A stretch of 64,000 bases of DNA, taken from NCBI RefSeq assembly GCF_958450345.1, contig NC_088780.1, positions 63,263,533 to 63,327,532 on the forward strand, in the 5' to 3' direction. The stretch is from Calliphora vicina (taxonomy: Eukaryota > Arthropoda > Insecta > Diptera > Calliphoridae). The position numbers and the translations under genes were made by a program. The notes beneath the pieces were generated by a model. That model was given only the letters and a program-made list of their open reading frames with translations. It searched no databases and had not been told where the DNA came from. Of the stretch, positions 25,801 to 32,023 are shown one piece after another (position 1 is the stretch's first letter; every line of letters begins with the position of its first letter).

Positions 25801-28800
25801 TAAATATTACTGACAGTAGCCTAAATTCCAATATTGACGCAAAGAAAATGCTGTGGCCCCTAGCATCTTATTTGGTGAAAGTGCCTTGGCAGTCAATGTG
25901 TTAAAGTAGTTGATTGTGATAGGTTAGGTTTAGGTTAGGTTATAAAGGCAGCTAGTTATCAACCAGCTCACTTGGGTCCATGAAATTGGTCCCTTTGTGT
26001 TACCCTAAGGATCATGCTCAGGACCTCAAGAGATCCTTCACATGTCAGAACTGGGTTCAATGCCGAACCAACCTGACGCACGAATGAACGAATCCATCCT
26101 CCTGACATCCAAAGTAGATAGATCCGCTAGGCCGTGCAAAAATGGACTACCTATTGTCGCAGTCCGCACCCCTGCTAAGGCAGGGCAAAGACAGAGGAGA
26201 TGTTCAATCGTCTCATTCTCGTCTTCATCATGGCAACTTCTACAGAAGTCATTATATGGAGTATTCATTCTCCTAGCATGCTCACCTATCAAACAATGCC
26301 CCGTGAGCACTGACATCAGAGCTCGTAACCTAGCCCGAGGTAGCCCCGTGAGGGACATTGACCTATGATGGTCTTAAACGGGCCAGATGAGTCTCGATAT
26401 CGTGCAGATTGTCAAGTTAGACCATCTGAGTTGAGCAGACTCAAATAGTTTACGCTGTAAGTTGATTGTGATGAAATGAGATAATTTCATATTTATTGCA
26501 TATTCAAATGTAAGAAATATGTTGCTAGAGCTGAACATCGAAACTCTTCAGTCAACTACCTATAGAACAACCCTGGTGTAAGAGGTATGTACGTTTTTTT
26601 TTTAAATCAATGTATCATCATCAGAAGATCAAAGGTTGAATAAGGATATTTTGGGAAATAAACTTTTTATTTGAGTAAGTTTTTGTTATTTAAAAACGTG
26701 AATTCTTCCCATTTATATATATTATTTGGATAAATTCACTGATATTTACTGTTGCGATATTGACTGGTTGCTTAGGCCAGATCTTCAGGAAACCTTTTCC
26801 CAAATACTGTAGTTAAGCTAAAGATGTTATACAACTGAAACTATAGCGAATGAGAATTACATACACTTCAGTTTTACTTGTAAAAATATCATAGCAGACG
26901 CCAATAATAAACCGTGATTTTATGCTAGTCGTACTTTAACGGTTAGCTTAGGTTAGGAAGGGGTGTACACTATGTGCACTTCCACTCGGAGACCTTGAGG
27001 TCCATTGTGATTCCCTTCAATAGATGTAGATAATGACGATAGCATTAGAATAAGAGAAGAGTCAAAAACACCGCCTGTTTTCTAGCCATCTAAGTCTGTG
27101 TCCCTGTAACCTAGGGCAGTTGCACATAATGTGATCTACTGTCTCTAGCTCCTCTGCATCTTCACACACTCTACAGAAGTCTTCTGTGCCATTATCCCAT
27201 TTACCCTTAAAGGCTCCAATTGAGCAATGACCGGTTATCACTCCTACTAGAATCCTGAGATTATACCTATCCAACTCTATCAGTGTTCCAGTCGCGTTTG
27301 CATTCAGTTTTGGCCATAAGGCCCTGGACACTTTATAATCTGACCTACTGCTCCAGGATTGATTTGTATAGTCGCGGAATCTTTCGTAAATAAACCTGTA
27401 GTAGTGACATATGGGTGGTTTAACCTCCCGTTCCCTAGTATCATGATCCAGATCAGATCCATGTCTAGCCAGTTCATCTGCTACCTCATTTTCCTGTATA
27501 TCACAGTGCCCTGGTATCCAACACAATCTTACTCAGTAGTGTACCAATAGCTCCTCTAGAGCTCTCCTACAGTCCTCTACTAGGTTGGAGTGTATTAAAT
27601 GACATTCCAGAGCCTTTAGTGCCGCCTGACTGTCTACGTATATAGTCACTGCAGCCCCTCTATTGACGTGTGCCTTTATCAACTCTGTGGCTTTCCAGAT
27701 CGTGAAGATCTCTGCTTGGAAGACGCTGCACTCGTTAGAGAGTTTATATGAGCGCTTGATATTATAGTCGACCAAATAAACCCCGGCCCCTGTACCAGAG
27801 TCCATCTTGGAACCGTCAGTGAAAACTGCGCACCCATCAAACAGTTGATCGGATCCAACCCACTCATCTCTACTGGGGGTGATGCACCGAAGCTGAAGGT
27901 CGCGACCTTATAGTCAGAGATTCCAGATGGAATAATGTACTGACGAATAAGACCTGCCTCATACTTTAACGGTTAATGAACGTAAATACCCACAGACTGA
28001 TAAAGATGCTCTTGTTATTGTATGGAAATAGAATTAGAAAATTTTATTTTGATGTTGTGTTTAAGACAACGAAGGCGTTCTTTGGATCACTGAATTCAAT
28101 GAGTTTCTCACCAATATTGGTGTCAAATAACACAAGTTTACAGCTCCATACCACCCCAACCACCAATGGGCAGGCTGAGCGATAAGTGTAAATCAATGGG
28201 CTCAAACTGGAATAATATAAAAACAGTTGAATACTTTTCTCCATCAATATAGAATCGCACCCCATTCCACATTCGGCGAACCTCTAGCATTTTTGTTTTT
28301 CGGACGTATGTTGCGCACTCATTTGTATCAACTACTTCAAGATTTCACAACGAGAATAACCGATAAACAATATATTCAGTTCAATTTTACTTTCCGCTGT
28401 TTCGAACCAATGCAGAATGATTATTTTTTGTCAAATAACTGCCGTGTAAATAAATGGCTACCAGGAGTGATGCTGAATCGCCTCGGGGATTTACATTATG
28501 AGATTATTTACTTTGGGAAACGTGTTAAATGCCACATTGACCAAATTCGATATCGCGATGATTCTAAAGTGCAAACGAATGGAAAAGGAACACAATCTGC
28601 AGATATTTTGAATTGGATACTTCAAAAGCATCCCGCCCAGATGAGGAAGTCGTAATTTCTAAATCGACTGCGAAGATTAAAAACATTTTAAGCCTTAAAG
28701 GTAATTTAATTGCGGAATTTCGATTTTTGCAGTTTGTTCAATAAGCTAAACCATTTTTGAGTTATGTGCAACCTGATCCATTTTCGAAATAACGTTATAT

Positions 28801-31800
28801 CTCGAAAATACGAGCTAACCTAAAAAAACGGTTAGCACCACTGAATTCGGCGTACCCGAATTGGTTTAACTTACCGCGTGCACCGTTTGGCAGTTTTTTT
28901 GGTAATATAAACAACTTTGTTAGGAATGATATTTTCTAGTTATTGAAAAAATAAATATATGGTGAATGTGTTTCATCGGTTTAAACGTGAGAAGGTTTGT
29001 TTCAATTAAGAAGTGGTGATTTTGACATGGAAGGCAAAGATCACCCAGGCCAAACAAAAAAGCTCGAAGACCAAGAATTGAAGGCATTACTCTATGAAGA
29101 TTGCTGTCAAACTCAACGAGAGTTTTCAAAATCATTGGGAGCTACTCAATCAACAATTTCAAAACGCTTGCAAGCAGCATAATTCATCCAAAAGCATGGA
29201 AATTCGGTACCATACGAATTGTAGCTGAGAGGATTTGGAACACGATTTTGCATTCCCGAAATAATGCTTTAACGCTATAAAAGAAAATGATTTTTTACAA
29301 TAACCCAAAGCGTAAGATATCGTATGTGATGGGAGCAAAAGGGTATTATCTATTATGAACTGGTGAAATCTGACTCGCTTTATAATCCCGACCGTGCCCC
29401 GTCCGACTACTATTTGTTTCAAAGGTGCCACGATTGTTGTGCATTTTATATAAAACAGTTTTCCGGTTCACCCGATTTGGTTAGTTTTTTATTTTCTGTT
29501 ACTAGAAAATACCAAATTTCACCTTGCTGGATTCATTATGATCCACCACATTTTACACGTTCAACCTTTTTTTTATTTATTTTTGGACTAAATCGGGGGA
29601 ACTGGATAAATATTTTTATAAAAAAAAATCGCCACAACCGAATACATACATATAACACTTTTATTTGTTTTTTTATACTGATTGTCATTCCGGTTGTAAC
29701 ACAGCGAAATATTCATCGCAGACCCAAAAAAGTATGAATATTCTGGGTCATTATGAAATTATAGGACTATCTAGCTTGTCATTCCGTTTGTCCAAACGAA
29801 GGAGCTAGCTCACTGAAATTTTCCACAAATACTGTATGTTGATAAGGTTTGTTTGGTATTAAAAATGGGATATATCGGTCCATAATTTCACCTAGTCACC
29901 GTAATACAGTGCACACGGAATACTGTTTAAGCAGTCATAAATATGTTGACAAATTTTATATGAACCTAAATCTTTCTACCAACTTTTGTAAGGATCGGTC
30001 CATAATTGTCAGAAAAATATTTTATGGTCACATATTGATGATGGGTATACTTGATTCGGCACAGCTGAATGTAACACTCTTACTTGTTTTACGATTTTTT
30101 CAACACTTTTTTGATGACCAAGGGCGTGTTTTTAACTTGAAGATTAAATTAAGTTTAATCTAAGAATGTTGTTTTTGGCTCATGGATTATTTTGTTTTTT
30201 TAGTTTACGGGGCCAATAGTGGCCGCTTAAACATAAAATATCTGAAAGTACAAACAGCTGATTGTTAATGACAATTTAAGAGACATGAAAATATATTTTT
30301 CCAATTTATTTTCTCAAGCCACGCAGCCAACTACACTTTTCTTCTTATTCAGAGTTTAATCACTGTTAACACTGATAAGAAAATATGACATTTTCTGACC
30401 TTGTGTATGGCAATACTAGGAAGTTTAAACTAGAACCCAAAAACATCAAAGAGGATTAACGTTAGATTATACATATTTAATTTTATATTAACTAATGTGA
30501 TTATTAATTGGTATTTGATCTTCAAGCCTAAGAATTTTTCTGATTAAAATTTTCAAAATATTCCTAAATTACATATGGAAGATGTTGAAGATTATAAGAT
30601 TTTATTAATCTAAATACTAGTTAATTAAAATTAAAACATTTTTATTAATAGACCGTTACTGGTCAACAAAATAGTCTAATTCCGATTAACTTATTAGTTT
30701 GTTATGAGTTAATGTAGTCACACATGGCAAATATTTACTCAAAAAACGTAACCACTTGTTTTAGCATACATTTTTTTGATATTGTTTACTCTTACAAGTA
30801 TTTTGTAAGATCAAACAGCATCAAATAAAATAAAACTAAATACCTATTTGTTTTTCATAATCCTAGGTAAAATATGTTGAAATAAATTTAAGAATTAAAA
30901 TATATTTTATTTAGTGGTTACGTCTTTTTCGTGAATTATTGCAATGTTATTCCTTGCTACGATTTTTATACTATAGAATTACTGAGTGATATTAAATAAA
31001 ACTGCAAAGAAAAGTAAAGTTTAATAGTAAATCTTACCATAATTAGATGTTGAAGATTGAGTGCTTGATTTGCGAGATTTATAATTGCCCCATGGTGCAG
31101 CGTTGCTTTGATTTTCTTTTGCATTGAATGGTGGATATTGAAACTGCATAGACGAGGAGCTTTGATTGGCAGCTGTTATTAACAAATAACGTATAATACA
31201 TTAAAATAAAAAAATAACTATAAATAACAAACAATTTATTTGGTTTGATAAATGAAATTTACTTACCAGAGGAATTTTCTTCGTTAACAGGAGAAGCTAG
31301 ATTTTCATAAGAAGCAGCTTCATCCACTTGCTGGCTCCATGGTATATTGCGCTCCTCAACATTTTTTGCTAAATACGAAAAATGGAAAATTTAAAAGGAA
31401 TGAAGAATACATACAAAAACTTAGACATCAAACACAGAATTTCATACGAAAAAGTATTTTTACATTACAACAAAACCATAATATTATTTTATGAAATTTA
31501 AGAACTTGTGTGAATAATTATTCCTATTAGAAATTTTTTAATCAATTATAAAATATTTTGAAGAACTTTTAAATAACTATAAGAAACAAAGCTATTAGCA
31601 AATTGATTCACTTTGCACAGGTCAAATCATATTTCTCACACTCTTTGGCATAGTTCACTCAACAAAAAAAGTTACAATTACGTCGACAAAGGTAACGAAG
31701 AAGGTGGGATTCTTTCTGTTTGCGGCTATATTACCTGTATTTCCGGGTACTTTCATCTAAAATAAATCAAAGAAAACAATATAAAAACTTAATTTCATAA

Positions 31801-31931
31801 ATATTTGTAATCGAAAATTATTTGATGACTTTTTCTACTTTTTTATATATTTGTGAGTTTGATGGCCTCTTCGGCACCACTAAATACACAAATTCAATGG
31901 CAATTACCTGATCTGACACGCCTGATGACAT
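829..31931 (-). CDS. Ythdf: Ythdf, cytoplasmic m6A reader (whole spliced gene, 8 coding exons)
   Basis: Coding exons on the minus strand: 31908-31931, 31735-31756, 31267-31368, 31038-31172, 2972-3096, 2727-2903, 1889-2628 and 829-1804. They total 2301 nt, 766 residues plus stop, and every junction keeps phase with a GT donor and AG acceptor. The YTH domain spans about residues 443-590 and binds N6-methyladenosine in mRNA. The three cage tryptophans of the family are present at about residues 463 (YEIWCSTDHGN), 518 and 523 (VWSQDKWRG). The N-terminal 440 residues are low-complexity, rich in Asn, Ser, Gly and Pro, as usual for YTHDF proteins, whose disordered arm recruits decay or translation factors. 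The tail after the domain is Arg/Asp/Glu- and Gly-rich. Length is a little above the roughly 700 residues I recall for the Drosophila protein. Oddity: intron 4 is 27,941 bp of nested transposons. Family identity is very secure; exon 1 and the microexon rest on splice logic. Confidence 0.93.
1889..2628 (-). CDS. Ythdf: Ythdf coding exon 7: low-complexity middle region
   Basis: 740 nt between acceptor tttgtttcatag and donor CCAG|GTAATG. It encodes residues 196-442: a proline-rich start (MPPPPMVPGKHNLDVNTWDL), Asn-rich stretches, two Gly/Ser repeats (GISGGGGSG type) and the NPAEIDLDRATSAR lead-in to the YTH domain. The internal Met at 2584-2586 is not the gene start, because the frame continues upstream through the splice junction. 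Confidence 0.93.
2727..2903 (-). CDS. Ythdf: Ythdf coding exon 6
   Basis: 177 nt, 59 whole codons, acceptor taatatag and donor AGA|GTGAGT. It includes KKTTWASIASQPAKLTS, a short conserved motif I associate with the YTHDF N-terminal arm. Both ends are phase 0, so skipping it would keep frame. Confidence 0.9.
2972..3096 (-). CDS. Ythdf: Ythdf coding exon 5 (3' side of the giant intron)
   Basis: 125 nt after a strong acceptor with a T-only tract (ttttttttttag). Its first two bases complete a Gly-Asp-type split codon (G|AC) supplied by the exon 28 kb upstream, giving NYDTNKKYNKPAFYN. It ends AGG|GTATTA in phase 0. It is Asn-, Ser- and Tyr-rich, matching the arm of the protein. Confidence 0.88.
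3545..4035 (+). repeat. Dispersed repeat, copy 1, split by a MITE
   Basis: The parts outside 3649-3900 match, in reverse complement, the segment at 28680-28905: shared words include cagtggtgctaaccgttttt, ttttcgagatata, ttatttcgaaaatgga and gaaattccgcaa. The family is unassigned. The two copies face each other inside the Ythdf intron. Confidence 0.6.
3649..3900. mobile_element. MITE, possibly Harbinger/Tourist-like
   Basis: Inverted ends gggcttgtttggaaatgcat and atgcatttccgaaaaggccc enclose about 250 bp without coding sequence. The other copy of the host repeat (near 28780) lacks it, so it acts as an empty site and suggests a short duplication (ATA). GGGC-type ends and a 3-bp duplication fit Harbinger/Tourist MITEs; the assignment is tentative. 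Similar end sequence recurs at 20040-20060. Confidence 0.6.
4430..5153 (+). mobile_element. DINE/Helitron-like short repeat, copy 1
   Basis: Begins aacaagtaagagagctatat, followed by the small palindrome ttcggctgtgccgaa, and carries near its end the block gacagacagacggacatggc and tatagggtcgg. The same start recurs at 39961, 56250 and 63897 and, inverted, at 30090. The start and end blocks resemble the INE-1/DINE-1 class as I remember it. A MITE piece (about 4755-4960) sits within. Confidence 0.5.
4755..4960 (+). repeat. Partial MITE sharing ends with 30713-30945
   Basis: Contains ggtcacacatgacaaatatt, acgaaaaagacgtaaccact and a segment ending in gatgctgtttgatcttacaa. The same words occur at 30713-30945, where both ends are visible. 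Non-coding; family not assigned. Confidence 0.45.
5154..5523 (-). pseudogene. Tc1/mariner-superfamily transposase, C-terminal fragment
   Basis: The minus-strand frame reads PDFFLWGFLKSRVYVNKPQT and continues with LKDNIRQECEDLSPEVL. This is the C-terminal part of a mariner-type catalytic domain, the D/E-bearing PDFFLWG region and the helices after it. Both the N-terminal half and the other catalytic residues are missing. The frame runs on into the presumed element end (ggtggcgcaaaagtaaac at 5159-5176), where the DINE-like repeat is cut. A dead fragment. Confidence 0.7.
5571..5642 (-). tRNA. tRNA-like sequence (pseudo-tRNA or SINE head)
   Basis: The minus strand has an A-box-like GTGGCGTAGTGGTTAAC and a B box GTTCGATTCC about 30 bases further on, the split promoter of RNA polymerase III genes. 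The stem pairing I can draw is imperfect, so a working tRNA is unlikely. A similar tRNA-like core sits in the MITE at 54941-55005. Confidence 0.4.
5643..7664. other. AT-rich intronic spacer, nothing recognised
   Basis: Only short open frames without motifs or codon bias; homopolymer runs are common. Probably decayed transposon sequence. Confidence 0.4.
7665..8108 (+). repeat. RTE/CR1-like 3' repeat fragment
   Basis: Starts ctagctgatgcggcaaacgt, followed by tgttctgcc, and ends aaaatcggttgagccgtttc, gaggagtt and a gtgacacgtg motif followed by TATATATTAGA. These are, from memory, hallmarks of 3' pieces of insect RTE-type retrotransposons and the SINEs that share their tails. Non-coding here. 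Confidence 0.4.
8201..9833 (-). mobile_element. Complete but dead Tc1-type transposon
   Basis: 1633 bp, flanked by TA on both sides. The terminal repeats begin cagtgccgaacttaagtatt and are near-identical for about 48 bp. Weaker inverted similarity continues to about 8427 on the left and 9610 on the right, including attggcacac and its complement, so each arm is about 225 bp. Length, TA duplication and transposase type are as expected for Tc1 elements with long repeats, such as Paris or S. Confidence 0.92.
8514..9467 (-). pseudogene. Tc1 transposase (DD34E), inactivated
   Basis: The N-terminal part (9467 to 9072) has the paired helix-turn-helix region (NQGKSYAEIVEIMERSRFTI) and the GRPRSL linker. 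The catalytic part (9010 to 8594) has SDESKMN, the second Asp in QNDNDPKN and the Glu in SPDLNPIEPLWEEL; 34 residues lie between the last two, as in Tc1. Stops occur at 9072, near 9020 and at 8591, a frameshift lies between the parts, and no in-frame ATG is seen. The ruined frame means this copy could move only with help from another source. Confidence 0.88.
9834..10226. other. AT-rich spacer between Tc1 and jockey-type elements
   Basis: No gene or repeat end recognised; contains many short A/T runs. Confidence 0.4.
10361..11497 (+). pseudogene. Jockey-type ORF1, nucleic-acid binding (one stop)
   Basis: The frame starts at the ATG at 10361 (MSAQKRRLL), meets a TGA at 10388-10390, most simply an Arg codon CGA gone to TGA, then runs open for 368 codons. 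Residues encoded around 10950-11060 carry CCHC-type knuckles (CAKCSMYRHGAKNC and CSACAGNHEYAVC) and a third Cys-rich group follows. In this clade ORF1 binds the element RNA. Its last 11 bases overlap the ORF2 start codon. Confidence 0.85.
11487..14161 (+). pseudogene. Jockey-type ORF2: endonuclease and reverse transcriptase
   Basis: Starts at the ATG at 11487. The apurinic-type endonuclease region shows HWNAQGV, LLNDTFL, GGGVLIAI and the DLNAQHTLWN active-site stretch. A TAG at 12003-12005 interrupts it, and a frameshift near 12563-12590 leads into the reverse transcriptase frame (PPGSKKFWKLTK). The RT has NNKAPGLDGI, PSSYRPISIL, HQFGFRKEHST, FLDIEKAFDSIWHDGL, GLPQGSVLSPTLYS and the catalytic FYADDSA. 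It ends without RNase H, as in the jockey clade. One stop and one shift make this copy inactive as it stands. Confidence 0.9.
14610..15905. mobile_element. Candidate DNA element with inverted ends, unassigned
   Basis: The words gtcagtatattattggtttg (14616 on) and, in reverse complement, gtcagtttattattggtttg (about 15883-15902) face each other, and tggtctatatc/gatatagacca sit further in. The inside has mixed short open frames (for example 14882-15133 and 15463-15711, minus) without known motifs. The exact ends and duplication are not clear. Confidence 0.4.
16045..16525 (-). pseudogene. hAT-like element end and transposase remnant
   Basis: Begins tagggtattcgaattattcg, rich in TTCGAATAA words. 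The minus strand to 16525 reads, with breaks, ELVTQFKTRINERHKKV, LYLNSGSCP and HSSKTETKGFASKLF, which looks like the C-terminal region of a hAT transposase before its dimerisation domain. The same block lies inverted at 45093-45630. Other end not found. Confidence 0.45.
16526..17017. other. Spacer upstream of the candidate small gene
   Basis: AT-rich, no motif beyond A-rich runs at 16915-17000 that could be a 5' leader of the small ORF at 17018. Confidence 0.35.
17018..17179 (+). CDS. Candidate small intronless gene, 53 residues, unknown function
   Basis: The frame starts MFCGAKQDNSKADNSNKN, contains four further Cys (ICTS, KVCE, FKFC) and ends FKFCST before TAA. It has no signal peptide or membrane segment and is Lys-, Ser- and Asn-rich, so probably soluble. 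Supporting points: an A at -3 of the ATG, third codon positions clearly richer in G and C than the very AT-rich surroundings, and an AATAAA about 100 bases after the stop (near 17279). It lies opposite to Ythdf inside intron 4 and touches no transposon frame. It could be a nested gene, a retrocopy or a chance frame in a GC-richer patch. I do not recognise it. Confidence 0.4.
   Translation: MFCGAKQDNSKADNSNKNICTSKEDVPKVCETKSGPSKLELVGRSPDFKFCST
17180..18284. other. Spacer with a solo hAT-MITE end
   Basis: At 17430-17444 the sequence gtaaattcgccttg, preceded by cagctgtg, resembles the right end of the small hAT elements at 33648-33945 and 36469-36707; no matching left end was found. Otherwise no gene seen. 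Confidence 0.35.
18289..19653 (+). pseudogene. I-clade-like retrotransposon fragment: RT end plus RNase H
   Basis: A single long frame. The first 100 residues are the part after the RT catalytic core (SLKFLGLTIRNTL, FYRTFIRSKIEYA). Residues about 235-350 form an RNase H domain: TDSG, SGELIAIKRAVD with the Glu, IYTDGRNA with the Asp, and WVPAHVGVWFNERVDYLAKQ with the last acidic residue. A Cys/His group near the end (CGHC, VCDFC) is the usual knuckle of these ORF2s. The endonuclease and most of the RT are missing, so it is a 5'-truncated dead copy, typical of incomplete reverse transcription. GC content is higher than around it. Confidence 0.8.
19654..20253. other. 3' flank of the I-like fragment, decayed repeats
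   Basis: Probably part of the retrotransposon 3' UTR to about 19810, then AT-rich DNA. Near 20040-20060 the words gatgcatttccgaataggct echo the MITE end at 3880-3900. Confidence 0.35.
20254..20258. repeat. Transib target duplication, left
   Basis: CTACG directly before the CACAGTG end; repeated at 23659-23663. A 5-bp duplication is the rule for Transib. Confidence 0.9.
20508..20634. mobile_element. 127-bp palindromic MITE nested in Transib
   Basis: Ends are cagcccaattatgaataaaa and its near complement ending ccaattatgaataaaa on the other strand; the inverted arms continue through the words ccgcgggagttt and ccccgggagttttt. It sits in the 5' untranslated part of Transib. Flanks share TAT. Family unknown. 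Confidence 0.6.
20926..22914 (+). pseudogene. Transib transposase, RAG1-core-like, frame broken
   Basis: Likely start ATG at 20926 (MSESKRTLF), soon off frame. Open pieces: 20991-21188, about 21173-21642 and 22006-22914, with a frameshift near 21165, a TGA at 21640-21642 and a TAG at 21949-21951. All three catalytic acids of the RAG1/Transib family can be placed: Asp in KWGCDGSSGHS (codon at 21736), Asp in TMIDGKVFNA (22042) and Glu in SEEALEARNKDFR (22666). Also present are CGICRATPKLFNNLN (zinc-binding Cys pair), GSGNTNTGNTARIFF and YMPPSVHKILLHGADIIK. The enzyme would cut at CACAGTG ends by hairpin chemistry. This copy is inactive. Confidence 0.9.
22915..23657. other. Transib 3' non-coding part
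   Basis: AT-rich 3' region of the transposon with AATAAA signals on the plus strand, ending in the right inverted repeat. Confidence 0.5.
23659..23663. repeat. Transib target duplication, right
   Basis: CTACG directly after the element, matching 20254-20258. Confidence 0.9.
23803..24395. repeat. Large imperfect palindrome, foldback-like
   Basis: The arms meet near 24070. Left-arm words such as tggacaacgaaaataaaagg, gtcagctgttttatgacttg and atgctgatgtaaacggtata recur in reverse complement on the right (24120-24300). An outer block with ctggcaacgctggtaacatt and its partner near 24370 adds to it after an indel. No coding sequence. The sequence flanking Transib (20235-20258 and 23664-23800) shares words such as gtgcattt and aaactagttt with the palindrome centre. 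Confidence 0.75.
24595..24832 (-). pseudogene. piggyBac-like element end with short ORF
   Basis: Reading on the minus strand from 24832, TTAA is followed by CCCTAGGAGGTATAATC, resembling the CCCTAGA-type end of piggyBac at its TTAA target. The minus frame inside (24595-24780) reads DKSFHDFLEQHPPDSMSKKI and then CFKCHNKVC. The other end is not clear; the word ggtctgcacagacc recurs at both sides. Confidence 0.35.
24833..25495. other. Spacer, no gene recognised
   Basis: AT-rich DNA with short repeats such as gtgctactaaa near 25386 and 25430. Confidence 0.35.
25500..25900 (-). mobile_element. piggyBac-like internal-deletion derivative
   Basis: 401 bp between two TTAA sites (25496-25499 and 25901-25904). 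The ends are cacatagactgcc on the left and, on the opposite strand, cacattgactgcc on the right, followed by different sequence. The minus strand starts a frame MAKKIFLWDTELEKILST followed by an acidic stretch (SESDEECEDYSFD), like the N-terminus of piggyBac transposases. The catalytic part is deleted. Subterminal cacgtcggac/atatgt words repeat inside the left end. Confidence 0.65.
25917..26360 (-). pseudogene. R1/LOA-type retrotransposon 3' fragment (a)
   Basis: The minus frame 26358-26038 reads LTGLPRARLRALMSVLTGHC and carries a CCHC group in CRSCHDEDENETIEHLLCLC, the usual C-terminal knuckle after RNase H in these ORF2s. A 3' UTR follows and ends in TAACCTAACCTAAACCTAAC on the minus strand (25920-25944). 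5'-truncated and dead. GC content is well above its surroundings. Confidence 0.7.
26361..26940. other. Spacer between the two R1/LOA-type fragments
   Basis: No motif seen apart from AT-rich decayed sequence. Confidence 0.35.
26941..27965 (-). pseudogene. R1/LOA-type retrotransposon 3' fragment (b) with RNase H
   Basis: On the minus strand from about 27860: FTDGSKMDSGTGAGV (first Asp), FQAEIFTIWKATELI (Glu), IYVDSQAALKAL (Asp), a TGA at 27533-27535 most simply from TGG, then CWIPGHCDIQENEVADELA (last acid), completing an RNase H domain. The C-terminal knuckle is CRVCEDAEELETVDHIMCNC. It resembles fragment (a) but is a different family member, and its 3' end also has a ttaggttagg word (26947-26958, plus strand). 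5'-truncated, dead. Confidence 0.8.
27976..28655 (+). pseudogene. gypsy-type LTR retrotransposon integrase fragment
   Basis: The first frame (to 28185) ends TTPTTNGQAER, the conserved end of the integrase catalytic core near its Glu; the second (28227-28655) reads FLHQYRIAPHSTFGEPLAFL, then KWLPGVMLNRLGDLHYEI and KCHIDQIRYRDD, the C-terminal integrase module. Frames are shifted between them. No LTRs or other domains are visible, so this is an internal remnant. Confidence 0.72.
28680..28905 (-). repeat. Dispersed repeat, copy 2 (uninterrupted)
   Basis: Reverse complement of the repeat at 3545-4035. Here ttttcgagatata runs straight into acgttatttcgaaaatgg, giving the state before the MITE at 3649-3900 inserted. 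Confidence 0.6.
28959..29450 (+). pseudogene. mariner transposase remnant with internal deletions
   Basis: The N-terminal part reads LRSGDFDMEGKDHPGQTKKL and QREFSKSLGATQSTISKRLQ, the helix-turn-helix region of mariner transposases. A short middle piece (YNNPKRK-like) and then YNPDRAPSDYYLFQRC, near the third catalytic Asp, follow after deletions and shifts. No terminal repeats were recognised. Confidence 0.72.
29690..30090 (-). mobile_element. DINE/Helitron-like short repeat, copy 2
   Basis: On the minus strand it starts aaaacaagtaagagtgttac followed by cagctgtgccgaatc, matching the start of the copies at 4430, 39961 and 63897. The far end has gtcattccggttgtaa-type words like those at 5125-5150. 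Non-coding. Confidence 0.5.
30713..30945. mobile_element. MITE with gttacgt-type inverted ends
   Basis: Left gtcacacatggcaaatattt with aaaaaacgtaaccact; right agtggttacgtctttttcgt as the inverse. About 230 bp, AT-rich, non-coding. A related partial copy is at 4755-4960. Confidence 0.5.
31038..31172 (-). CDS. Ythdf: Ythdf coding exon 4 (5' side of the giant intron)
   Basis: 135 nt, acceptor gttaataacag and donor TATG|GTAAGA. It encodes AANQSSSSMQFQYPPFN and APWGNYKSRKSS, low-complexity sequence like the downstream exons. The phase (2 bases, 44 codons, 1 base) fits both neighbours exactly, which is the main evidence that exons on both sides of the 28 kb gap belong to one gene. Confidence 0.85.
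31267..31368 (-). CDS. Ythdf: Ythdf coding exon 3
   Basis: 102 nt, acceptor cgtatttag and donor TCTG|GTAAGT. It encodes KNVEERNIPWSQQVDEAASY and ENLASPVNEENSS. Phase matches the 22-nt microexon upstream and exon 4 downstream. Confidence 0.83.
31735..31756 (-). CDS. Ythdf: Ythdf coding exon 2, a 22-nt microexon
   Basis: Bounded by acceptor gatttattttag and donor ACAG|GTAATA. It encodes MKVPGNT plus the first base of the next Ala codon. Exon 1 ends in phase 0 and exon 3 needs one incoming base, so a 22-nt exon is just what the frame requires; skipping it would break the frame. Confidence 0.75.
31908..31931 (-). CDS. Ythdf: Ythdf coding exon 1 with start codon
   Basis: Encodes MSSGVSDQ, then donor CAG|GTAATT. 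The ATG context is AGCAAATG, with A at -3. A likely acceptor (tcaatttgcag) about 25 bp upstream suggests a 5' UTR intron whose donor could be GAG|GTAAAC near 32024. The short Ser/Gly start with Asp-Gln is what I would expect for an insect Ythdf. Confidence 0.75.
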
Positions 31932-32023
31932 TTGCTGTAGAATTCAGCGAACTTTGCTGCAAATTGAAAATCGAATATTATAGCCGCTTTGTCAATTTAT
32001 GCTAAATTTTTTAATAATGTTTA

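Noticed and set aside
26042..26368. 108-codon plus-strand frame
   Set aside because: Antisense shadow of the R1/LOA-type fragment, whose minus frame has the CCHC knuckle.
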